A program made the translations under genes and the position numbers. A stretch of DNA of 64,000 bases, taken from Caprella mutica. Taxonomy: Eukaryota > Arthropoda > Malacostraca > Amphipoda > Caprellidae. The notes under the pieces were generated by a model, which saw only the letters and a program-made list of their open reading frames with translations, was not told the DNA's origin and searched no databases. How positions within the stretch are numbered: the stretch's first letter is position 1; the number at the start of each line of letters is the position of its first letter. Positions 50,801 through 64,000 of this stretch are shown here, one piece after another. The DNA lies in assembly GCA_947561585.1 (NCBI GenBank), contig CANNZV010000864.1, positions 186,001-250,000 of the forward strand, read 5' to 3'.

Positions 50801-53800
50801 CTAGTGAATTTTTCCGCGAAATTCATGAGGTTCATAAAGCAGAAGGTGGCATAACGGTCAGCAGTTTATCTCAACATATTTTCACGCTCTAAATTTAGTG
50901 TATCACCTGTGCCAGGATAATGGCTCGTAATGATGGAGTTTAGAAAGCTCCAAAAGGTGCACTTTACTTCGTCATGTTGCACTAAATTGATTCAAGATGG
51001 TATTCACCTCGTGTTACTATAATGCAGTGTACGATGCAGGCAGTTCTTTTTTCGTATGCACTTCACTGTATGCAGTTCATATTATTCGTAGTATTTGTAT
51101 GAAAATAATATGTCTGTGAATGTAAGAAATGGTCATTGGATAATGAAAATTTAAGTTCAATATTTAAATACATATATTCATCATAGATTTTTCCCGTTCA
51201 ACGGAATTATGTGACTGATTCAGCTAAATTTTAATTATAATAATTGTAAAACATTTTCCTTCACGCCAGAGGGGATTGAATGCAACAATTCTGGGTTTAT
51301 TTATATTATAGGTAGGCTATGATAGTTTTATTCATTCATATAATATCATGAAACATGAAGTATGCCTACATTTTAAAGGTTATACACTATGATATACTAT
51401 GTTTTACTTTCATTCCTTATTTCTGGGCAGTGTATAGGGGTGATATATCCTCCAAAGGAGCTAATATTGAAGGCACCACTCACCCTTACAATATCCAATA
51501 AAGAAACATAACAATTTTTACTGGAATGTAGAGGGAGGAGGGAGTCAATATCTTCACTTTCCACTTCAACCTGAACAAAATAGTAAAACACTATATCTAA
51601 GATATAACTTATATTGAGTTAAATGAAGCATTCATGTTTTGCATATAATTCTTTCTACTGATTAATCAGTTCCTACATTAATGCAGTAGAGCATCAGAGT
51701 AATGAAACTATTAATTATGGAGCATTCGAGTATATGTTGGACCTGACTATGATATGCACATTGCACAATTGGGATATGGAGTAGTTTTCTTTGATTAAAT
51801 TATAGAAAATGATATACGTCAAGAATTGAGTCATTATCCTTAAAGTTTTCTAAGACTTTAATCATAGAAAACTATCTTGTTCACCTAAGATATGAAGTGG
51901 CTAGATACCTTATAACTTAGGAGTTTCACTGTATTGGTCTTTTTTTCATCCATGACATAGAGTATATTACCATTAGTTAATTACAGAGAATCCCTTATTA
52001 GCGTGTTTGGTTATTTTGTTCTCCATAGTTTCGAAGTTAGCCAAATGTGCCCTACAGTTTGTCACAAAAATTTACCTTGATACAAAAAGCACTGTCGTAA
52101 CTTTGGGTTCTACTGATAATTATAACCTAGTATAGAAAGACAAAATTTGCTGACGTAGGTATAAGAGCTATCTGAAATAACATCAAATAGGGAGGATCAA
52201 CTTTTTATCGCAGGAACTATATCGTGAATTATATAGAAAATGGTAATTATGAAAATAGTATATATCAAAGTAACTTTCATTGAAAAATTGCGTATAAAAT
52301 TATACTACAAAATATTAAAGTAATATATAGTGAGACTATTTTCTAACAATAATGCTCGTAATGTTGTGCCTATTTTGAATGGCACCCACTCAACATTCAT
52401 CATCCAATTACTTTATCACATTTGGTAATTTGGTTCCTGTGTTAGTAAGAGAATTGAAAAATGACAAAATTTTGTATACGTAAGCATCACAAAAATACTG
52501 TTTTATTGTAGGAGATATGATTATTGATCATCTAGTGATAATATATTTTATGGTTTGGAAGAAATTTTAGTTATTTCTAGTTACAGAAAGAGACTATAAT
52601 GAATGCCGAATATTTGGTGTTAAATTCTAGATTTATAGTATAAAATATTGGACTGATTCTTTTGCTGGCATGATGGTTCATCAATATATAGTATGTTGAA
52701 ATTTTTTTTTGTTAATGATTAACTAGCATAACTCATTTTTATTCACACTGTGAAGTGAACTCTATAGAAACTTGTACATTGTAATACGTACTATAATTCA
52801 AATGCTATCAGGCAATGGAATGCCATTCACACAATGAAATAATTTGATATTTGGTGAAAATAAAGGTATTTACATGCAAAGTTGTTTGGTTTGTTAATCA
52901 CGTATATAAAGGTAGTCATTTTTAAAGATAGAGTTAATTTCCAATGTGCCTTTGATAATTTTTCAAATTTATAATTATTTTCGCTTATAAAAACCTGCAA
53001 ACATGACACTTTGAATTAATAATTTATGAATATAAATTTTTTTTTATATAAAATCATTATTCATCTTATAAGTAATTAATTTGTGTTCATACTAACAGAT
53101 TCAGACATAATAAGTATATTATTTATATTGATATAAGCAGTATAGTACTTAAAATGTACATTATTGAATGGTAAGAATTAATATTATTTAAATTGACCAA
53201 ATATACATTTTCATACAATATGCCATTAATTACATTTAAACGTCATTACAGACATGAATATCTACATCACCTTTACTCATTCAATTTGAATAAAAAATCA
53301 GATGCAGTAAAATGTTTATTATGAGCATCAATCTAATCCAATGAATATCATAGTCAATCTTCAAATAACCTCTTGATGTTGTTTGTTAATTCAAATCACA
53401 TCTCGCCTGCACGATACAATCTGTGATAAATCGCTTCCATTAGTTCCATTCGTAACCATGTTTCTCAATACTGTGTTTAGACCACTTTTTATGCCAAGTA
53501 GAACAAACTATGTTAGCTGCACGAGGCGATATATACTCAAAACCAGTAATTTAAATCAATTTATCACCGCCCAAAGGCTTATACCAACATGGAATATGGG
53601 AGCAATCAATACGCGTCAGGTTGTCCTAACTAGGAATTTGGCTTTTGATTAGAATTTCACATCTATAATTTATTTTCTTTTTTTTTACTATGAACTCTAT
53701 ACTCTCCTATACTAAATGTGACCTAAATACAATATAGTTTAGATAATAACCCACTAATAAAAACGGTTATATTTATGAACAATCGCAAAATGATAGGATG

Positions 53801-54849
53801 ATCGTGTAATCAATATTTAGTATCAGATCACATTTTTCTCAAACTTTCACTTATTTGTAAAAGTTAATATATTTGAAAGGTTTATTCTAAAAAAATGAAA
53901 TATATCAATTAGTTCACATACATAAATTTTATTTTGATAATTTATGTATTTCAGTGCCTTTGACAAATAAAAATATATATTATTATGTGACAGTGCTTTT
54001 TTTCAATTTTCAATTTGTTTTTGAAAAGATACATGTACATTATGTTCTTTTTAAAATTCAATAATCTTTAACACTTCAATGTGTTTTGTTTCTCATAAAC
54101 AATTACCTAGAACCATACTTAATTCCTACCTATTCAATACCTTCCATTTTAACCAATAAACTAAATATAAGTTCGCCGATTCAATCAATAGTGACGTAAA
54201 TTATAAGGTGGTGAACTATCACCGAGTCATCTTCTTCTATTAGAACCCTTTGTAACGCCGTTCATCGAATATTGCATTACTTAGATGCAATCTTGTAAAA
54301 AGAAAAGGAGTAGCTATATAGTAGCCTACAGACACTTCATATTATTATCGATTGGTGAAATATTATTATAGTAGCGTATAGAATCTACAGACCCATTATT
54401 CAAAATTGGACAAACCTATGATAATAACTCGATCACTCAGAGTTGGGTCCGTTTTTTAAGTTTAGTGCCATATTAGCTACCTCAAGAATGATTCTATTCT
54501 CAGTTAATGATTATGTTATGAAGTAAATGAATAACCAATAACTAGAATATGGTTACAAGAAATTACTTTTGTAATAATAAAAATGTTGGAATGTTCAAAA
54601 TTCAATTTCAATGGAAATTTGTTAAATTTATCTCATGATTAGTTCAGAGTGAGCATTAAAAATTGGCGATATTAAAACAACAATTCAGTCAATATGACTT
54701 CAACAATTCATACTATATTATACACCAATCGAGAGAAGAGAAAATAATTCAATTTTATGAACACACAATCGCACCTATGCTACAACTTTGCATAAATTTA
54801 CAATGAATAAATAAATTTGAACCGTATTTCATCAAGGTTGGATATTTGA
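47856..54849. other. Long non-coding stretch, no gene seen
   Basis: Predominantly A+T-rich. Frames at 48021-48230 (a basic, cysteine-containing 69-codon stretch) and 53383-53652 (89 codons) are the most protein-like, but neither matches a family or has clear splice or start context. A GC-richer patch lies at 48640-48860. No repeats of note. Confidence 0.4.
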
Positions 54850-55690
54850 CTCTGCAACTTATCTTCGCAGTTGGGCAGTTTCTTCTTTCCGAAATTTAAC
54901 ACTGCTGCTCAACGAGTATTCAATATCAGGTTCAATACATCTATTGCTTTTTCTGTAAAAGTTATTGAGCTAATAACCAATAAGTCAAAAACTTCTAAAA
55001 TACTGCCAACATTTCACCTCGAAAACCAACTGGAAGACTAAGAACCGAACGGACAGAGAAAAACGTTAAAGAGATCTGGGGTGTTGTTGAAATGGCTCCA
55101 AATTAATCAGTTACATGAATTGCACAACAAGTGGGATTTAGCTACGGCCTCTTCGAAAAATAAATATATTTAATTGACTTATTGTAGAGAAATGACAAGA
55201 TCCGAATTGTTAGAAAACTGAATGCAGCAGATTTTGACAAAAGAAGCCAATTTGCTTCATCTTCTATTGAAATAAACGATCAAATGAACCCTAATTTCAA
55301 AGAATTTATTTATGGTTCTGTTAACAAACAAAATTCATGAGTTTGGGCAAGACGAAATCGTGAAAATATAGATTCCTTACCTCTTAATTCTCAACGGGTC
55401 AAAGTTTTGTGGGCAGTTAATTACAGTGCAGAAAATAATTTAAAGTTGTTCATTGATGTGCAATGATTATTTTTTCCTACAGTATCAGGAATTATTATAA
55501 TTTCACACAAGACGGTACCAGATGCCACACATTTTCTTGCAAGTTAATTTAAAAATATAAAATTTGTTAGGTCTTCCGACCTAACAGTTCCTGATTTATA
55601 TTTGTGGGGTTCATTGAAAAGCAAAGTATACAGAAACATCCCCACCACAACCGGAGACCTCAAGGTAAATGGGTATCCTCTGAAATATAC
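54850..55690 (+). pseudogene. Decayed Tc1/mariner-superfamily transposase (relic 2)
   Basis: Readable in pieces across frames and in the expected order. A helix-turn-helix remnant like NTAAQRVFNIRFNT lies at about 54898-54940 and a GRLRTERTEK linker at about 55038-55065. A MAPN...RIAQQVG-like second helix-turn-helix lies at 55094-55140, and RKLNAADFDKR at about 55216-55250. A VLWAVNYSAENN...LFIDVQ stretch follows, then an FxQDGxxxH-type catalytic motif at about 55500-55530. An SDLTVPDLYLWGSLKSKVYR block at about 55575-55636 matches the final catalytic Asp region (SPDLTPxDFxLWGxLK in the family). Several stops and frameshifts make it non-functional. The minus-strand 99-codon frame at 55544-55843 is its antisense shadow. 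Confidence 0.88.
55565..55586. other. Perfect 9-bp hairpin inside the transposase relic
   Basis: TGTTAGGTC, loop TTCC, GACCTAACA. It overlaps the codons for the SDLT catalytic block, so it may be a coincidence of codon use rather than a functional structure. Confidence 0.6.
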
Positions 55691-55827
55691 ACATGAAAAA
55701 TAAAAGTTACAGGAACAGAATAGTATCTTAGGACTGATTTCCAAAGAGCAGCTACTCATCACATTATAAAAGCGTGACAATTTTGACGACTCTGACGGTT
55801 GGGGTGGAACTTGCGCTCTCTCACGGC

Positions 55828-55856
55828 TCATCAACGAACTCAACGTTCGTTGATGA
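55828..55856. other. Perfect 12-bp hairpin downstream of the transposase relic
   Basis: TCATCAACGAAC at 55828-55839 and GTTCGTTGATGA at 55845-55856 are exact reverse complements around a 5-base loop (TCAAC). The stem is G+C-richer than the local DNA. It lies about 140 bp past the last readable transposase block and could be a terminal structure of that element, or unrelated. Confidence 0.65.
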
Positions 55857-58800
55857 CTGCTCAGACCTTTCAGGATTCCAGAAAAAGTGAAAATAAACTC
55901 TTATAATTATATCAACTTAGTGAAGGGTTCATTTGTTCATTGGCTGAACATGCTGCGTTCAAAAGATAGGTAATTTTCTCCCTCATTTTACTTCAGATTT
56001 AAAACCAATAGAAACCTGTAGTCTATCCTTAGCAAAAGGTGTGTGGAAGGATGTCAGTTTTCGTCGAAAGATTGTACTCTAGAAGTAAATTGAAGACTCC
56101 TGTAAGACGATAAAGTTTGATACAATTCTAAAATTGACACATTCGATGGATCAGCGTCTTTTGAAAGTGGTGGAAAAGAGGGGAAATCAAAAGGGATATT
56201 AACTTGAAATCAGCAGTTTTTGGAAGTTTTTCAATGATTCGTAATATGTAATTTAGATTATATTGATCTATAAACTCCCAAGAACGCCAATGTTTAACAT
56301 TTTCTTTTAGTAAAATTCGAAATAATTGTGAATCGCACTCAAATTTCCTACAAAGTTATTCACAATATACTATTATGGCAAACTATTACGCTAAACCTTT
56401 TTAACACAAAAATTTCACATCTACCCAAACAGTCAAAGAAAAGTGAATCCAAAATGATGTTTCACAAATTCACATCTTACCAATTTCACAATTTCAAAAA
56501 ATGAACTTTTCTAGTTATTATTGCACATCATGTAGATATTTTAAAATTAGGTATACGATTTCAAATTTGTGTAATTTGAAAATGTAGGATTTTAGAAAAC
56601 TGTGATTTGAAAAATTAACATCATGCGGAGACTCTTTTTCTCTGATATTATACTGCATCATTAGTTATTTAATAAAATATTTAAAAAGAGAACAATGTGC
56701 ACATTGGTGATAAATTTATCGTTTGTAATAAAAAAATATCAAAATAGAGCATACTTAAATTACTTAGCGTTCGCAAGATTCATATACAACGTTCATTCTT
56801 GCACATAAAATTTCTATAGACAATTAGGGAAGTCTTCAAATTGTGTCATAAATTTCTCCATTCATGTTTTAGAGCGCTGAATGGTTGCGAGGAAGTTTTT
56901 CAATCTTGTTGTATTCTTAATATCCTTCAAAAGACTAGATTGAATCGAATTCAGTTCTCAAAGGGTTGATAATAATCTCCTGTATTAGGAGGAAGAACAA
57001 GTGTCAAAACATCGTGATGTTGGATTTTTGAGAGATGAGATTGCAATCCTAATGGTTATTTTGTACATTGATGAATAACTTCATAAAATTAGCAACCTAT
57101 TACATGGAAAACAGAAAGCGCAGAAATATACGTGATTTTAATTTATCATATAAGATTATCCATTAATATAATCATAATCAATAATGAGTTATTATTATAA
57201 TAGTGTGATGTTCCGAACACTTTAGTAAATAAATATCTTTAGTAGATAAATAGTAAATAGATACGAATATAAAAAATAAAGTAATTCTTTATATTCGTAT
57301 GATTTTTAATATTCGTTTCATTCTTTTGATCCAATTTTATTTGTTAAGGTCACGATTGTCAAATATATACAACAACCGTCATTTTCATAGCGTCATGATA
57401 ATGTATTTTATACATATCTAATTAAGTATATCCATTATTGTACAATGTATATTCATATACCTAACATAAAGACTATATAGAATTCAATATTCTTTGTCAG
57501 ATGGATCGAAATAAAAATTGATGGAATTCAAGTTTATATAACTAGACATATTTTATTATCCTATAACATAAAAATCAAATTTCCATAATTTTAAAATATC
57601 TCTCTGAGTCCATTTACATAATGCACCCTTTTCCCCAACACCCGCATTTTCGGGGTAGGCGAAGTGTTATGTGGCATGATATATGATTCTCTAATATTGA
57701 AAATATGTAAAAAATATTAATAGTTTTGTTAGAATTTGATTTAACCCCCAAAAAAGTGTATTTAATTTCCATATATGCTATCAAATACGTGAACATCGAA
57801 GAGATGTACTCATATCAGTTATCATCACTGTATATTCCCATGCACAAATTAAACCTAGTTTGAATGATGCTCACGTTTCATCATGCCAATTTTTATTATA
57901 GCCAATGAAGGAAATCAAGGCCCATGAGTTCAAATAATGTCAGATCTGAACTAATGTCATAATTCAAATCATTCTTTTGAAAATCTGGGCCATTTAGCTG
58001 CAGGGCCATCATTCCCATTAGATTCTAGTCGTTCTACCTCTAGCTGTGAACACTGGATAAGATATACAGTATACCGACACTGCTAGGAATGATTCCTTCT
58101 TGTTATACTGAGATATAGGCACAATTATATCCCTAATTAATGTGCATTGAAAACTCTAGTATTGATTGCTACTATAAATGCTAATTGGCTGCAATTGTGA
58201 GCAGGAATTGTCACTAAACCTTTTCCATGTTTTCATTATTGAACTCTTATGTTGGGAAATATATAACGAAATCAAATTTTGATTTCATTAAAAAGTTAAT
58301 TGAGTTAATAATTTTGTGATATTGCAGAGAACTGCAAACATAAAAAAAGGTTTTAATATAATGAAAGAGGTGTTTGAGGGTAAATAACTAGAAGTAATTT
58401 TTCCACCAAAAGAGCAATAATTGTGATGTATTTGGAGAATCTTCTGGTGGGCAATTTTGGCGCCGACATTACTCTTTAATGTTGATTAAGTGGGTAAGTG
58501 TGATAAGTTGGCCCATCAGGAGAGGTTAGGAGTCTTTTTAATGACATCATTAGCACTGGTAGGATGGCTAGGAAACATTATGTCACAAAAACTCAAAATA
58601 CTACAAATATATATCTATTAACGACCTACCACGTTATTAGATTTAAAGATTTTAGTTAATGACATACTTTGTCATATCATCGTCACGTTGAATGTTTTTA
58701 GTGGTGCTTTATTCATTGTATATTTCAATTATCTTTAAGATGAATTTTCAAAGGTAAATTTGAAATTATAATAACATCACGATGTTCATTCATGAAAATC

Positions 58801-61800
58801 TAACAACGTTATTTCACACTCTTTTATTTATACTGATTTGTGAAATCTTAACAGAATTTATAGTTCATTGGATTATTAGGAAATATAAATAATCTCTGTG
58901 TACAAGAGAACTTAAGTTGATTTTATTAGCTGAAATATTTTTAAATAGTTTTCTCAAACTTGCTTTAATAAAATTATTGCTTTGGATTTTAAAGTTATAA
59001 ACAGAAAATATTTCTTACGACCTTGTAGCCAAAAATATGACACCGGACGCAATTACTATTTTCGAAATTAAGGAACAATCTAGAATCTCCAAGCAATCAA
59101 AATTTACTCTTCGTTGAAAATTATAAATGTTTCAGGTGTGAATTGACTCTGCGTGAACTCACATTGCGAGTCCTGTGAGAGTGTCATATGCCAAATAGAC
59201 TTAGCGATGGGAAAAATTGGGAGTAGTAGGTATTTAGAGAGCACTTCGTAAGGGACACCGGAAATTGATGACAGTCACCCTAATCACGTATATTGCATCC
59301 GTTGATTTAGAAGTGCATTTGAATGACTCGTCTAATCTGCTATAGGGCTCATAAAAAAAAACGATAGATGATTAATTAAAGAGATGATGATGTGAATGTA
59401 TTTATAGTCATTGGTCATATTCATTCATTCATTTTTATTTGAGATCTGAGACATAAAGAAATATGAAGAGTATTACAATATATTCCTAAAAATGATATAC
59501 ATATATGCTTCTATCAATTCAACTCCAAATTGGCTAAAATAATGGGATCAATCAGGATCATGTATTATCACATTAATTAAATCAACACAGAAACATAAAA
59601 AATCACATTCTAAGAATCAATTATTATGTTTCTATAAAATAAAGGATAATAAATAATATCTCATAATATATCCCAAATTATTTCACTTTTTCATTACCAT
59701 AAAATACAGAAAGGAGTATTTCTCATACAATGAAATATTGTTACTGAAAGCTATTTATGCCCTAATTTTAACCTTAATGGCCTTCATTGCCATAGCTAAA
59801 TGCATCCTTAATATTCAGCGCAGACTCGCAAGAAAGCAAGATTGATTACAGGAAAGTCGAGCTCTGTGGAAGACGGACAATCAGCCTCCGTGAAGCGATG
59901 AGTCAGCATTTATTTGGATTAGAGTTTAAGCCATTGCTGTCCCTTTGGATGGACCTTTCAGGAGATTTGACGTGTCTATAGTTTATTACCTCACTCTTGA
60001 TTGATTTAATGCGCAGTATACTCTAATAATTAAAACATAGAACGTGATTAAAAACTTCCTCTCTAAATCAGTCTTTGAGAAAGTTATCTTGTCGGTTTGG
60101 TATCATTATTTAATAATTAGTTACCTAAAATTTGATATTTCCATTAACAATTATTGCGTCATAATAATTTATCAGTGGCGCTTGCTGGTTGGGTTAAAAT
60201 GTTAGGTTCATCCCTGCACTTTTAATATACGATATATAAAGTTACCAACAAATACAGAGGAGCGTAAAGACACCACCTACCTGCATAATCGATAAAAAGG
60301 TACAAACTTTTAATGGATAACTTTCAGGAGAAATAGTTGCCTTGTTAGAGGTGACAAAGAAAATGAGTGATTCTTCTGCAAAATATTACGTATATAGTTC
60401 TTGTAGAACTCCAAATATATGTGAGATTAAGAATAATCACGTGATAATAATCGCTATGAAACTATAAAGTTTAATTAAACTATAGAGGTCATATTAAGGA
60501 AACTAATCTAATATAATATTTAGAAGCACATAGAAAAACTATCTTATCGTTATATTCAATAAAATTTTCATTTGTGGATTTTCATGTGTTTATCAAAAGA
60601 AATCTTCCTCGAGCCTATTTTAGGAAATAAATGGGGTTCGTATGATTAACGGTGTACGAATCACCCCACAACGAAAATCTCCACATATTATTTCGATTAC
60701 TATATAAACTTCAGAAGCAAAGACATGGAGTTGGCTGTTCCTGTTCAACTAATCTTTATATTATAAATTGTACTATTAATAAATTATAATTCTAAATTTT
60801 AATCATTATCGATGCAATCGTGTATTTCATTCATAAATATATAGTATATATTAAATATTAAAAATATTGTATCCACTATTTATGAACTTTCGAATCTTCT
60901 TTAAACTACGTGATTAATAATTTTAAAATTTGCTACAGTCAAGGACGTGAATTTATCATAAGATCGCCTCATTGTCCCCATAGCTCCATAAATATGTTTG
61001 ATAAACTCGCAAGCGTTAAGCTGATTTGTTTTGAGTATGCACAAGGCAAACCAAACTTTATCAATAAGGTACAAAGTTTGGTGGCACTAAGTTATGATAA
61101 TACCAATTAGGATTTATTGTTAAGTTTGGGCTCCCATATTCTTTTATCGTAGCATTCTCCCAGCGAAGTTAGTCCAAAAAAGGTGAATGATGGTAACTTC
61201 TAAGCGCAAGATAAAGTGTTCTGCTAATGCTCTGTGCGAGACTTCCCTCATATTATTGTACGGGTACAATTTATCACCTTCAACTGATCTTATTTTCCCT
61301 TAATAACTAATTTCTAAAAACAGTTCAAATAATATATTATAGTTCTCATATTCATTCATATCATTCTAAATTTGTGCCGAAAGTACGTCAAATATAGTAG
61401 TAATTTGAACAAGGTTATACATAGCAGGACAATCACCAGCCTGAAATTATACTTCGCTTATCTTCTGAAACTCCATCATCGAAAGGGGTTGGAAACAATC
61501 TTTTTCGATTACTATCTAATTTACCCAGTAATATGTTGAAAATAATTCTAAGACATTGTTTGTAAAAAAAAATTAAATTGATGATGTTGGCGATGATAAC
61601 TTTTTTGTGGATATTATTTGAGAAATTAAAATGTTTGGTGAGATTTCGATCAATTGTTGTTTTGGTTTCTGATTGAAAATATTGGCTTTGCACGTTAAAA
61701 TAATCGTAAGGTTACTAGATAATATTAGAATTTCATTATCAGTTTTAAAAGTTTGGGAAAATATAATTTTTTTTTTAATTTTTCTCAAACTTTAATGCGA

Positions 61801-63022
61801 ATTAAAAAAACAAATACTGTCCTTTTATTCCTTCAATTCTCCATTTTATTTTGCAATTTTGGTTGGTAAAGTCAGTCTAAAAATGACGAAGAAGTAAACT
61901 TTTTCAGATGAAATGTATCGCAAATAATAATTCGTCAAGCATCAGAATACTCTAGAGGTGAAGTTTTATCGTTGAATTAACTGTACCCCGACACTTCTCG
62001 GTATAATTGTACTATAATTTTAGTATATTTTTCGACATTCTATTTTGGAGATTTATTTTATATAATAAAAAAGTATTTTTTTACGGTTTTCAACATGTAG
62101 GGCCACCTTAAATAATTTAAAACTATATAAATTAACTCAAATTTAAAGAATGTTCTTCCACGCATGGCACTGACACATCATGGAAGGTTATCTTTTAACT
62201 TCAAAAAGTATGACTACAATCCGAAAATTCAAAAGAAATACAAAGATGACGTTGTCTAATTTCTATTTGCTTTTCCCGACATTCTTATTTGTTGCCAATT
62301 AACAGTGTCAATAATAATTATAATAATAAAAGCTTGAATAGTGTATTTTTCTGTGCCATTTACATTTTTTCCAGTAGAAATATGCAATACGAAGTTAAAT
62401 AAATCAAAATATTATATTGTGTCTACATGAGTATCAATATATTATATAATTAAAGATCTTATATAAATTATAAACCTTTCACATATAAATGAAGAATAAT
62501 CTGTTAGTCTACTTAATATCTATTTTCTATTGCACTTTCTATTTTATTTATTGAAATTAAAAGAACGCACATTTGCAATTTATCACGAGATGTTTTACTT
62601 CATTTGGTTAGGATTCAGCGAACAGAATCAGCTCACTCTGTTCAGTGTAAGCTAATTTGAAATACATTATTTATTTTCTTCTATTGATATTCGATCTCAA
62701 TTATGATGATAGAATTGACAAATAAAAAGGAATTCGAAAACTAATTTCTAAAGAAAAGAAGTTATACTAATCATTTTCAGAAAAAAAATGAAATATCGAA
62801 AATTGAACAGTAATTCAATGTGTATAACTCATTTAATTTTGATTAAGCATTGCATTATCTATTTCAGAAAAAACAAATTCCTAATTATTTTTGTAATTCT
62901 ACAATCTCCAAATAAAATATTTCAAGATTCAAGAAAACATAATATACAGTTATCGTTCCTCTCTCTGTAATATTAAATTAATTTCCACTTTTTATTTTCA
63001 TACAAGCTCTAATATAAAATTA
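55857..63022. other. Long non-coding stretch, no gene seen
   Basis: A+T-rich with scattered GC-richer patches (about 57950-58080, 58440-58560, 59140-59300, 59815-59990). The 66-codon plus-strand frame at 60910-61110 and the overlapping minus-strand frames at 61433-61788 show no recognisable domain and are treated as chance. No tandem array or inverted-repeat element is apparent. Confidence 0.4.
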
Positions 63023-63830
63023 ATGGCTAATTATAAAGAGGATATAGCCTTATTCTTCAAAGTTAACAGAATGTTTGTCCTTAGAATTCTCAAGAGGTTT
63101 AAAAAGAATAAGAATGTTGAGAAGCGAAAAGGTCAAAGTCGAGGCATCAGCACTTCAAAATTAGTTAAAATACCAGTGAAACATCCAGGGAGAATTATAA
63201 ATCTGAATTCTTGCTGAAAAATTCAAATGCTCCCTTTGGACCATGCTTACTGTTCGTCGTTCTTCATTAATACCAAAAGTTTTCTAAAAATAAATACTTA
63301 ACGAAAAATCTGATATAAGTCACAATTGTGGATAAATATTTCATCAGGAGCCAGAACGATTCTCACTACATATAGAAGATTATTATGCACACCCTTCAGT
63401 TCTTTAAAATGCAGCAATTAGGTATATAAATTGATTGATTTTGGTCGCAAGAGGCTTATGGAACCCATTGCATTTTTAGGAGTAAGGAGCAAAATTTTAA
63501 CAATTTAAACTATTGTGAAGGTATTCCTATAGAGTAATCATTACCACCCTGGGCTTTTTCAAAAAGATTCTGAACTTCAAACAGGCTAAAAGCACAATAT
63601 TACACTTAATCAACGTTTCTAATTTAACAAATTAACACCCATGGAACAATGGCATATCTCATCACAAGATTTATTTCCACCAGTCTTCAGTATTTGTTTT
63701 TCGAAGAGTAAGGGCTAAGCATCACCAAAGTTTCGAGACAATGAATGCCAAATCCCCAAAGATTTGGTACAAAATCCCTCATGAGATGATTTGTGACTCT
63801 TGCAGTTACACGTTTTAAAATTTTTCAAGG
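63023..63830 (+). pseudogene. Decayed Tc1/mariner-type transposase (relic 3), nearly full length
   Basis: An open stretch at 63023-63217 reads as the N-terminal DNA-binding domain: MANYKEDIALFFKVNR, VLRILKRFKK, then a basic KRKGQSRG linker in the GRPR-hook position. Further pieces follow in shifted frames and in family order. They are VDKYFIRSQNDSHY at about 63327-63372 (family V...NSQNDRVY), MEPIAFLGVRSKI at about 63457-63498 (PLxFIxxGVKI) and EQWHISSQDLF at about 63641-63675 (the WPxxSPDLNP catalytic Asp region, Asp retained). Last comes HHQSFETMNAKSPKIWYKIP at about 63722-63782 (C-terminal tail). Multiple stops and frameshifts make it inactive. Terminal inverted repeats were not identified. 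Confidence 0.85.
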
Positions 63831-64000
63831 TTCAATAATTATTATAATAAACAGGATTGGTAGTAAATTATTATTTTGCTATTACTTATTTGTATATGTT
63901 AGATTTTAAGCAGTGACACTCTACTCTTAAATATATTGTTCCAATATTGTATTTTCTTTTAATTGCCTATGGAATATAATTTTGTTAACTATTTCCTACA

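Noticed and set aside
53383..53652. 89-codon open frame
   Set aside because: No recognisable domain or signal. I considered mitochondrial or viral insertions and saw no supporting motif.
55544..55843. 99-codon minus-strand ORF
   Set aside because: Antisense shadow of the transposase relic on the plus strand, and it includes the hairpin region.
1..64000. CRISPR array, from the several short regular repeats
   Set aside because: The repeats are directly adjacent without unique spacers, and the host is eukaryotic. They are minisatellites.

Overview
The window looks like eukaryotic, very A+T-rich DNA from an insect. I lean towards a hemipteran, but only weakly, because no mitochondrial, rRNA or other diagnostic marker is present. 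The reasons are: one gene with seven small exons and canonical GT/AG introns, which encodes an insect-type immunoglobulin-superfamily surface protein; decayed Tc1/mariner transposases of kinds common in arthropods; short non-autonomous DNA elements; and many minisatellites with 16-, 21- or 32-bp units. I see no operons, ribosome-binding sites, CRISPR arrays, tRNA genes or rRNA genes.

The one gene I can defend runs from 31561 to 36173 on the plus strand. Seven exons join in frame into a 285-residue protein: signal peptide, two Ig-like domains, and a hydrophobic C-terminal tail that suggests a GPI anchor or a single membrane segment. One exon is only 30 nt long. A degenerate half-copy of a small inverted-repeat element (intact copy at 17379-17544) lies about 210 bp upstream of the start codon. 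An AATAAA signal follows the stop codon by about 95 bp.

Region by region. 1-2.6 kb is featureless. At 2.6-4.6 kb a C-rich 21-bp minisatellite is flanked by two diverged direct copies of the same unique sequence. At 5.2-5.5 kb there is a 16-bp minisatellite. At 9.2-10.1 kb there is a candidate element with short inverted arrays at its ends. At 13.2-14.9 kb a dispersed repeat (second copy at 17.8-18.4 kb) is split by a foldback-like insertion whose ends are inverted arrays of a CAATTGGGCCC motif. 17.4 kb holds the MITE. At 25.1-25.4 kb a 233-bp inverted-repeat unit contains a hammerhead-like motif. At 28.2-28.9 kb a GC-richer block abuts a 32-bp minisatellite. 31.3-36.3 kb is the Ig gene. At 42.2-43.7 kb a transposase relic is followed at once by a 16-bp satellite array with higher-order structure. 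At 47.4-47.9 kb there is a 21-bp array in which many units carry an E-box. At 54.8-55.9 kb there is a second transposase relic with strong palindromes. At 63.0-63.8 kb there is a third transposase relic.

Most of the remaining sequence is gene-poor, and its short open frames look like chance. The parts most worth follow-up are the nested foldback-like element, the duplicated flanks of the C-rich minisatellite, the MITE half-copy beside the only gene, and the hammerhead-like hairpin.
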